Assembly: GCA_033980235.1 (NCBI GenBank)
Contig: CM067072.1
Span: forward strand, 17,859,047 to 17,923,046
DNA: 64,000 nt
Origin: Diadema setosum
Lineage: Eukaryota; Echinodermata; Echinoidea; Diadematoida; Diadematidae
Direction: 5' to 3'
Shown here: positions 57,659 to 64,000 of the stretch, in pieces
How the letters are laid out: each line of letters begins with the position of its first letter
Position numbering within the stretch: position 1 is the stretch's first letter
Notes under the pieces: model-generated
Told to the model about the DNA's origin: nothing
Databases searched by the model: none
The model's input: the letters and a program-made list of their open reading frames with translations, nothing else
Translations under genes and position numbers: made by a program

Positions 57659-59574
57659 AATAAAAAAAATGCATTGTTGGGGCCATTCAAAAAAAAAAAA
57701 CAAAAAAACAAGATCAATAAATTTTAGGTTTAGACCAGTAAAGAAAGGAGAAATTGGGTATCTAATGGTCCGACAGGGACAGGTTGGACCAGTAAAAAAA
57801 AAATGGGTTATTGTGCAGCCCTGTATAGCACAATGTATCTGAAGAATTGCATATACAGTGCACTCCCGTTATAATGAACACAGTTATAACAAAATTCTAA
57901 TTACAACAAAGTAAAAGTTCAGGCCCCAACATTATCCTCTCTATTTTTTTTTTTTTTTTTGGATTGTTTATTTGTTCAGTTATAATGACATTTTGATATA
58001 ATGAAAGAAAACTGCTGATCCTGAGGACTTCATTATAACAGGAGTCAACTGTACCAATAATCTCAATACTTTCTTCTGAAGATAATCTGGCTTATTTGCT
58101 ACTGTTGCTTGTGGTTTTACAGATAGTGGAAGAAGATGGCTCTCTGGCTGAGATTGGTCCTCGTCTTGTTCTCAATCTCATCAAGGTCTTTGGTGGCAGC
58201 TTTGTAGGTCCTACACTCTATGAAAATCCTCACTACGTCTCACCCAATCAGGTATGATGAAGAATTTTACAGTGATCTACCAGTCCATGTTCAGTATAAC
58301 TTAAGGAAATAGAGCACATCAGGCAAAGGAAGCCTTGAAATTTTATCGGAATGATGTATTAGGTAAAGCTGTAAAGCTGTAAAGCTGTTATGGTTGCAAA
58401 ACAGCAGTATAGGTTCAGTCGTCCAGTCATATCATGTTCAAATTAGAGAAAGTGATTGTGCCATTGTATTACAAGCCTCCAATCGCTAATCACACAAATC
58501 TTCACTAAATTTGTTTCAGTGTATGGCAGAATAGCATTATGCACAATTAGATTGTCAAACAAAAATATATTGTCATGTTATCTTCAAAATAAATAATGGG
58601 TGCTTTACTGCGGCATTAAATCATTTGTGTCAAAGATTCTCCCTCACAGGGTTTTGCAAATTAAAGGGGAATCCCAGACAATTTTCATAATTTCACATCA
58701 TGCAGTACATAGATTGATAGTGCCATTATATAGATTTGTGAGATTTACTGTGGTTTTTGAACAGATGACTTTGAACAAGGATGACTTGGGAGGCTCATAT
58801 ATTCCAGTATAGTAGCAATGTAGTTCCATCACAATACCACCTGCGTAACAAGTTCACCTTTGTAGAATTTATGCATGCTTTCTCCTCTTGTTCTGTTTCA
58901 GTGAGCACCCAATCATGCACTCTTATGAGAAGCTATGTCGTCATCATTGTTCGCTGTGATTTGTTATGAATTTTGACAACATACTTATTGCTTATCCTGA
59001 TCACTATAAAATTTGTAACTCTGTTCCAAGTAAAGTGAACTCTCGTTATAACGAAGTTTTTGGGACTGGCAGTTCTTTTTTCGTTATATCAAAATTTTGT
59101 TACAACCAAACAAATAAACAATGAAAATACATAGAATGGATAATGTTGCGGCCTAAATTTTTACTTTGTTGTAACTGGAACTTCGTCATAACCATGTTGG
59201 TTAGAACGGGAGTGCACTGTATAACAATTTATAGATGTTCAATTGCAAAAATCTGAAAATCATAGAGAATTTTCCTTTCAGATTATTTACTACTTTTTGG
59301 CATATGCAGCTATGCATATTTGATAATATGGCTATCAATTCTAAGGATGCACCATTCACGTCCCTCTTTGCGATTTGTCTACAAATGACAGCATCGGAGT
59401 CTGTTGAAGAAGCAAGCATCACTGAAGTACCAGAACAGGGTGGAGGCCAGGATGGGTAGAGAGGAGAGGCGTGAGACAGAGACCTACAAGATGGACACCC
59501 TGGAGGAAGTCTTCCACACAATCAGACCAGAAGATGCACAAGGGGCTGAGAAGATGACCTTCTTCAGGAAATGA
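46785..59574 (+). CDS. BRIX1: BRIX1, ribosome biogenesis protein BRX1 homolog (nine coding exons)
   Basis: Joined exons 46785-46895, 48406-48517, 49500-49543, 50152-50222, 50907-50956, 52414-52538, 57051-57152, 58123-58251 and 59392-59574 give 927 nt, 308 aa, with consistent phases and GT/AG introns. The protein is a nucleolar Brix-domain factor needed for 60S subunit and 27S pre-rRNA maturation. Recognised blocks: WTNKERVLVFASRG (about 40), RHLMNDLRTLMPHS, CEMRNCNKCIFFEARKK, PHGPSAKFLV, GNCLKGSRPLLSFDP, HPKSQPFTDNVYTFTILDNR and RIWFRNYQ. The Brix domain covers about 40-245. The N-terminus is short and basic (MGKRKYLQQ). The C-terminus after the domain is about 60 aa and lacks the long basic tail of the vertebrate protein. 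No stop or frameshift was found. Confidence 0.95.
46896..48405 (+). other. BRIX1 intron 1
   Basis: 1.5 kb. GC-rich arms GGGGCGCTGT/ACAGCGCCCC lie at about 47064-47097. At 47873-47896 is a solitary copy of the AACTATACACAGCCCAGT end found in the foldback element at 4542-5468, in inverted orientation. Otherwise no feature is recognised. Confidence 0.6.
48406..48517 (+). CDS. BRIX1: BRIX1 coding exon 2
   Basis: Residues 38-74 and the first base of 75, start of the Brix domain. Acceptor TTTCAG|GCAAAA; donor GCAG|GTAGGT. Confidence 0.95.
48570..48705 (+). repeat. Minisatellite in BRIX1 intron 2
   Basis: Short units CTAATTTCCACCTCTACCAC and CACCAAACCYTAACAACTGA repeat two to three times each. Confidence 0.7.
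49500..49543 (+). CDS. BRIX1: BRIX1 coding exon 3
   Basis: 44 nt, residues 75-89 (DSKMDRKDNFFLINE). Acceptor TTTTACAG; donor GAG|GTAAGT. Confidence 0.95.
49544..50906 (+). other. BRIX1 introns 3 and 4 (around exon 4)
   Basis: Both are repeat-poor by eye, apart from a (CT)n tract near 49959-49975 and short T runs. No ORF or RNA gene is recognised. Confidence 0.5.
50152..50222 (+). CDS. BRIX1: BRIX1 coding exon 4
   Basis: Residues 90-112 and two bases of W113, with the conserved CNKCIFFEARKK block. Acceptor GCAATAG; donor CTCTG|GTAAGT. Confidence 0.95.
50907..50956 (+). CDS. BRIX1: BRIX1 coding exon 5
   Basis: 50 nt completing W113 to N129 and one base of I130 (PHGPSAKFLVEN). Acceptor CAAACAG; donor AACA|GTAAGT. 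Confidence 0.95.
51555..52318. mobile_element. TIR element with 7 bp TSD, intact copy, in BRIX1 intron 5
   Basis: CAAGGAGGTTTAAGAGATGG at the left is mirrored by CTTGAACCTCCTTG at the right. GAAAGAT flanks both sides exactly (51548-51554 and 52319-52325). It aligns with 10836-11477 plus 12876-13000. An ORF from 51447 enters it but is not conserved in the other copy. A P-like superfamily is possible from the CA start and 7-8 bp TSD. 764 bp, no transposase. Confidence 0.75.
52414..52538 (+). CDS. BRIX1: BRIX1 coding exon 6
   Basis: Residues I130-171 with GNCLKGSRPLLSFDP. Acceptor GCATATAG; donor ACACAG|GTTGGT. The acceptor lies about 95 bp after the intronic TIR element. Confidence 0.95.
52813..53567 (+). 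repeat. AGGTCA-rich tandem repeat in BRIX1 intron 6
   Basis: Opens with GAGCCCACCGGAGGTGAGGG and a GTCCGTCCGTC tract. Then come about three units of 150-160 bp containing ATGGGTCATAACTTTTGATC, GGATGGTAGATGTCCCTTGG and CACAAGGTCAATGGTCAC. It has the layout of a Helitron/pearl-like element with a tandem core, but no 3' hairpin end is seen before the next repeat begins. Confidence 0.6.
53568..56347 (+). mobile_element. Helitron-like AGGTCA-rich element in BRIX1 intron 6, interrupted
   Basis: The 5' side has a hairpin ATGCCTCCGCCAC/GTGGTGCCGGAGACAT. The 3' side has GGCGGAGGCAT (inverse of the 5' word), then GTTGCCATAGCGAC and ATTTCTCG. It matches 1-869 of the window in the same order, with a CTAG end there. 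The middle carries GGTCAAAGGTCAAGGTCA arrays. A TTAA element (54647-56110) splits it; removing that leaves about 1.3 kb. Confidence 0.6.
54647..56110. mobile_element. TTAA-flanked (piggyBac-type) element, 1464 bp
   Basis: CCCTATCTGTGTCAC at the left and GTGACAGAGATAGGG at the right, with TTAA at 54643-54646 and 56111-56114. A CCC start and TTAA TSD are piggyBac hallmarks; Kolobok also uses TTAA. The left subterminal region has GGGCCGATTAAATCGGCCC twice (about 54662 and 54703), a perfect palindrome that could bind transposase. The 85 aa ORF at 54816-55073 has no recognised domain. Confidence 0.75.
57051..57152 (+). CDS. BRIX1: BRIX1 coding exon 7
   Basis: Residues 172-205, with FTILDNRIWFRNYQ. 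Acceptor TTGCAG; donor CCAG|GTAAGT. It follows a 4.5 kb intron filled by repeats. Confidence 0.95.
57856..58051. mobile_element. Pogo/Tigger-like MITE in BRIX1 intron 7
   Basis: TA|CAGTGCACTCCCGTTATAAT at the left is mirrored by ATTATAACAGGAGTCAACTG|TA. 196 bp. The TA TSD and CAGT...GTTATAA ends are typical of pogo-derived MITEs. Confidence 0.75.
58123..58251 (+). CDS. BRIX1: BRIX1 coding exon 8
   Basis: Residues 206-248, with EIGPRLVLNLIKVFGGSF and GPTLYENPHYVSPNQ. Acceptor TTTTACAG; donor ATCAG|GTATGA. Confidence 0.95.
59033..59219. mobile_element. Pogo/Tigger-like MITE in BRIX1 intron 8
   Basis: AAGTGAACTCTCGTTATAAC at the left and AACGGGAGTGCACTG|TA at the right, related to the copy at 57856. 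It lies 172 bp before the last exon. Confidence 0.7.
59392..59574 (+). CDS. BRIX1: BRIX1 coding exon 9, with stop
   Basis: Residues 249-308 from HRSLLKKQASLKYQNRVEAR to MTFFRK, then TGA. Acceptor AATGACAG. The phase and the SPNQ-HR junction match the family, although the tail after about residue 275 is poorly conserved. Confidence 0.85.
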   Translation, partial: HRSLLKKQASLKYQNRVEARMGREERRETETYKMDTLEEVFHTIRPEDAQGAEKMTFFRK

Positions 59575-61535
59575 ATCAAGAGCATGCAGCCGTATTCGCC
59601 TGCTGCTTGTGGAAAAGGACCAATTGCATTCTCAAAGGGACAGTGTCAACAATCATAGGACTGCGTGAAGGGGGATGTGAAGTCGGCATTCAGCGTTGTG
59701 TGGTCTTAGCTCGTCCTCTTATGAGGATGAAGGCACAGTCGCATACCCGCCAGTGAGACAACTCTACCCTCTGGACTGTGGACATCAGAGAGTCTCTCCT
59801 GTATAAAGTACTTGAGACCTGTTACTACCCTGATAGGGCATGTCACATAGGACATAAGACATACGCCTTGTAATTTTTTTTCCTCATCCAGGAATCACTC
59901 ATATAGGCTAATGTTTGAGCAAGACAAGTCACTTTTTTTTTTTTTTTTTTGAAGTCTGTAGTGGACGATGTGTGCACAGGAAATCCTGTGGGTGTCAATG
60001 AGAACTTAATATGGACCAAAGCTCAGCATATTTTCTAAATTATCTTCCCTAGTGCTCAACAAGCCAGAGTCACTCAGCTCTTAAAAATCCCTCATACATC
60101 AATCTACGATATTTTACCACCTGTTGACTGTCTGGGATGGTAGCTAAATGACATCACATGTAAGTATATGACAAGTTCATCACTTCTGCAAGATCATCCC
60201 TGTATATGCGTTAGTGTGTGTACATATATGTATGCATACATAGAGTGAATTTTAACCATAATTCTCACTGAAGAGAAAATCATATTTGTGCATGGTGCCT
60301 GTGATGTAGTCATCCTCAAGTATAAAGCCAGCTTAGAATGTGTTACTATATGCCCCCACCTTGTCCTATTACATGCAATGAGCTGCTTAATTCTGCAACT
60401 TACAATAAAATGTCTATCCAAAATTTCCACCAATTACAACATAAATGTATATGGAAACACATGTAATGGCTCCAAAGACAAGTCTAGGCTGTAGCCCATA
60501 TTACATAAAGCCTTGTGTGGTTTGGAAGAGGTGGTATACTATGAATGGCTTGACTTCACATGTTTACAAGCTTTCCCAAAGTGAATACATTATTTCGTTT
60601 CATGCACAATGTCTTGGGCCACATGAAGATCATGACTCGGCTTCAAGTTATTAGTATGAGGCAGTGTTTGGGTCTGCCACTCATCATACCCTGTTATAAA
60701 ATGGGATTTATAATCTCTGCAATCTGATTGGTCAATTATCATGCATCAATTTTTACTGATCCACACTAAGCCATTCGTCCGGTAAAATCCAAACACATGG
60801 CTCAAGCCTTGTACAGTGTTGTAGGTGTGCAGATGATGAGGCCAAAAATTTTATTTCATGTCCATGTATTTATGGGCCCATTTTATAAAACAAATTATGC
60901 AAAGGCCTGTTTCGTGTAGATCAATGAGAACTGGATACTCTTGTTGAACTTTGGAAAACTGTCTAAAACAGTTTTAAACAGTTCCAAAGTTAAACTTGGG
61001 CATTCAATTCTCACTGATGCACACTGTCCTGTGCATCATTTGTATACAGCTTGTTCTCAGCTTTGGGAAGGATGTTTCAATAAAAATGTGTATCTTGTGC
61101 ACAGATATATTGGCAAGTGCATATTATTTATTCTACTGTACTGAAAACAGAAGTGGTAAGCTAAGTAAATCCAAGCATTTGTGGTGTTGGTTGGTGTGTC
61201 TGCATGGAGGATAGAATGATGATATTTCTGTAATGACGAGTGGTAGTTCTTGAGTTGCCATACTGGAGAAGGCTTAACAATAATTTTTATCCTGGTAGTG
61301 CATTACGTTTATATGTGTGGATGTTCGTGTGAAGGGGAAAAACAGAAATGATGCATTAATATATATGTACGTGGTTTACTGTACAAGTGGAAATCTAGTA
61401 TTAAAATTGTTATTATTTTCTTTTTTGTCATGGATCAATCTCAATGAAGTTATCTTGATTATACCTCCAATAACTTTTAAATATTCTCTTTTTAGTAGTT
61501 GTTTAATTGTTGATAAAATACAAACAACCTTAGCA
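59575..61535 (+). other. BRIX1 3' UTR and flank
   Basis: No recognisable coding sequence. Candidate polyadenylation signals AATAAA are at 60404-60409 and 61079-61084; which is used cannot be told. A T run lies at about 59932-59950. Confidence 0.45.
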
Positions 61536-61539
61536 TTAA

Positions 61540-62307
61540 CCCTAAAAAGACTGGGCTATTTTGGTAGCTCGAAAGACTGGGGGGGGGGCCTAAAGGGCCC
61601 CCCCTTAAGATCTCGGCCGTGGATCGCGCGATCGCCGCGGAAATTTGCACAATGGTAGTGTGCGATGTAATCTACAAGATCGTATATTTAAATTTTCCAA
61701 AATAGTCTTCTTTTATTTTATTTTGATTAATTATGCTAATTTATGTGAGAAATCAGACTTTTTTATCTAAATCACTAAATAAAGCTCCAAAAGTGCTCAT
61801 TTTTGGTCTAGATATTCTTTGTAGCATTCTTAGCAAATGTACTTGAAAAAAAATTCGGTATCAAAATTAATTTCTTATTTATTTTATTGTTTTATGAATT
61901 TCTTATGTATTTCTTTGTTTTTTCGACCTTTTGTTTTTGTTGTTTTTTTCAGCAAAATTTGTGGCAGACCCTTTTTGGAGCATAATACTACTAAAACAAA
62001 TTGATTTTAGCCATTGAGAGTAAAAATAAGCATATTTATGTGAACCATCTGATAAAACTCAATTTGTATTGACTTTGTACACAAAATCACATTTTTGAGC
62101 CATTTTCGGTCTCACGTGCATGTATAAAAAGTTATGTAACTTCAGAACCGTACCCCCGGGTGTCACAAATTTGGTGTCAAAATGTGCGGGAAACTTGAAA
62201 GAAAAAAGTCATAGAGCATCGCGGCGAGAGCATTGCGTGTTGCTGAGTAATCGCGCGAAATGTCGAGGGGGGGGCCTTTTAGGCCCCCCCCCCCAGTCTT
62301 TTTAGGG
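61540..62307. mobile_element. TTAA-flanked (piggyBac-type) MITE, 768 bp
   Basis: CCCTAAAAAGACTGGG at the left and CCAGTCTTTTTAGGG at the right, with TTAA on both sides (61536-61539 and 62308-62311). Inside each end GGCCT/AGGCC words sit beside G/C runs, extending the inverted repeat to about 45 bp with an extra 20-30 bp on the left. No transposase. The ends differ from those of the element at 54647, so it is another family. Confidence 0.8.
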
Positions 62308-62311
62308 TTAA

Positions 62312-63233
62312 GTCAACCTCACATAAGTTGAATAATCGCTTAGTCGAAGATCTTTTCAGGTCCTCTTCTCTTTATATTCTATTGATTTTAATTCCTCGTG
62401 TCTAATTTTTTTCTTAGTCTAAGCTATTTCTCCTGTCAAAATAGATTGGACTTAGGCAAGGTTGACTGTACATAGTTGAGCTTGCAGAATTGTCCACAAT
62501 GCCAAATATTCTATGTTAAATATGTAAAAACATCCTAAGGTTTATATTGTCAGATAGACTTGAATTGATTTTTTTTTTTCTAACACAAGGGTATGCTGTG
62601 AGTTTGCATTGCATATGTTACGCGTATGGAACTCAGATGCACAGAAGACACAGCAGGAAATAAATACCTGTATACAGTAATCATTCCCATAACTTACTGC
62701 AATTGAGACACACATTGTAGCACAAAGATATGGATACCAGTAGATTTTCATGGACAACACATGAAGCACAATGTTTCATTTTTAACTATTCATGTTTATT
62801 CATCTTTTTTTTTCCATGAGAAGAAATTTATGAACATTCATACAGGTCAATCACATGTGATGAAAGTAATTATTATACAGCTTTTTAAAACACAGGTGAA
62901 TGCCAATGCTACAAGTACATCTGTCATAATTTTAAACCATACAAATACAACATAATGAGCTAGTTTCTATCATCGTCCAGTCGGCGAGCTACAATTAGCA
63001 AACATGCACGATAACCACAACTCAATTTAGTAATCCATGTGCAGGACCATACAACAGAAAATGCCCCCCCCCCCCCAAAAAAAAAAAAAAAAAATGCACT
63101 ATTTATATTGTTCATGTATGTGTACTACATTCGGTAGTAATAGGGGAAGGCAGAGACTTAATCAACTACATGTATTGTACATCATACTTCATATATTTTG
63201 ATGCAGCACTGTGACTTACATAATTATGCATTA
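62312..63233. other. No gene recognised
   Basis: AT-rich flank with a C-run/A-run at about 63065-63094. A 75-codon minus ORF near 62542-62769 and others show no motif. Confidence 0.4.
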
Positions 63234-63621
63234 AAGGGATGGTTCAGTTTTGGTCGAGATGGTGATTCAGCTCTTAACTTTTTGTGAGACACACGTGTAA
63301 TTAGAAACCATGTTATGAAATGTTAGAGAAACTTAATACATTGTATTTATGTATATGATGAAAATCAGTTTTGAAAAAAGCTTAGATATCCCAAAAAACA
63401 GAGTTCCTAATGAAGGTGGTTTCTGCCTTTTATTAGGACCACTTTGTTTCACTTTCTTTTTGGATATCTCGGCCATTTCAAAACCAATTTTCATCAAATA
63501 AAATTTAAATTCCTCTTAGAATTGTATGCTCTTTAAAGGTTCATATATTAAGTGGTTTCTAATTCTCTCACAAAATGTTAGAACCTGAATTCCCATCTTG
63601 ACCAAAACTGTACCATCCCTT
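63234..63621. mobile_element. TA-flanked MITE, copy 2 (Tc1/mariner-type)
   Basis: TA|AAGGGATGGTTCAGTTTTGG at the left and CCAAAACTGTACCATCCCTT|TA at the right. It shares internal blocks with the copy at 6506-6888 in the same orientation. 388 bp, no gene. Confidence 0.8.
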
Positions 63622-64000
63622 TAGAAGGTATAAATGCAATCCAAACAATTATTCAATTAAAAAAAAAAATATATCAGATGGTGCCAAAATGTAACCATTT
63701 TGAATATTCTGATACTGGCACAGGCTTAATACCCAGACTTGCTACATGTGTTGTTTTTTTTTTTTGTGGGAGCTTTCAGTCAGTACGAACTATGAACCTT
63801 GACATAAACATCATTTCACTGATCAACCCATAACGGTGAATTGGAGGAAAAAAAAAAAAAAAAAAAAACCTCTGTGGGAACAGAGCATTTCTCTTATGCC
63901 AAAACATGTAGCAGGAAAAAGCAATCAATGTTTCTCTCGAGATTTTCTCCTAACTTCATATCCCAAAGTCTATATATTCCTCTTGCATCAATGCTGGGCT
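63622..64000. other. No gene recognised
   Basis: Low-complexity A and T runs (63659-63668, 63752-63764, 63848-63867) in otherwise unique-looking sequence, running to the window end. Confidence 0.4.

Overview
The window is animal nuclear DNA from what is most likely a marine invertebrate deuterostome such as an echinoderm. It is AT-rich, carries one spliced single-copy gene with GT/AG introns, and is dense in DNA transposons, LTR elements and Helitron-like repeats. The best taxonomic clue is a Ty3/gypsy element whose integrase lies upstream of the reverse transcriptase, the order of the Gmr1-like group described from deuterostomes. No prokaryotic features, tRNA, rRNA or CRISPR were recognised. 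I read by eye, so identities and family names are estimates.

1-16 kb holds no recognisable host gene. It contains the tail of an AGGTCA-rich Helitron-like repeat, several TIR elements with visible target-site duplications (TSDs), two copies of an unnamed repeat (one hosting two further insertions), two LINE reverse-transcriptase fragments, a 1 kb element made almost wholly of TTTATCA/TGATAAA palindromes, and a 2.4 kb hAT-like non-autonomous element.

16-25.6 kb holds a weak two-exon ORF of unknown identity, a long palindrome, a decayed Ty3/gypsy pol of ordinary domain order with a 185 bp 3' LTR, a tandem duplication, and a second hAT-like element (24341-25588) with an exact 8 bp TSD.

25.6-43.0 kb is a nested stack. 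A nearly intact Gmr1-like retrotransposon on the minus strand (LTRs 1131 bp, TSD ATGT) landed beside the hAT element. Its 5' LTR was later split by a 9.9 kb insertion of four tandem 2.3-2.65 kb units with hairpin ends. The two LTRs look almost identical while the four units differ more, so the array probably arrived as a ready-made concatemer.

43-46.7 kb holds more poly-G/C hAT-like debris and a 517 bp foldback element with a 9 bp TSD just upstream of the host gene.

46.8-59.6 kb is BRIX1 (ribosome biogenesis protein BRX1) on the plus strand, nine coding exons, 308 aa, open throughout. Its introns carry a TIR element with a 7 bp TSD, Helitron-like AGGTCA repeats, a TTAA (piggyBac-type) element and two pogo-like MITEs. 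59.6-64 kb is 3' flank with another TTAA element and another TA-flanked MITE. The genes do not form one pathway: BRIX1 is the only confident host gene, and the rest is a layered record of transposition around it.
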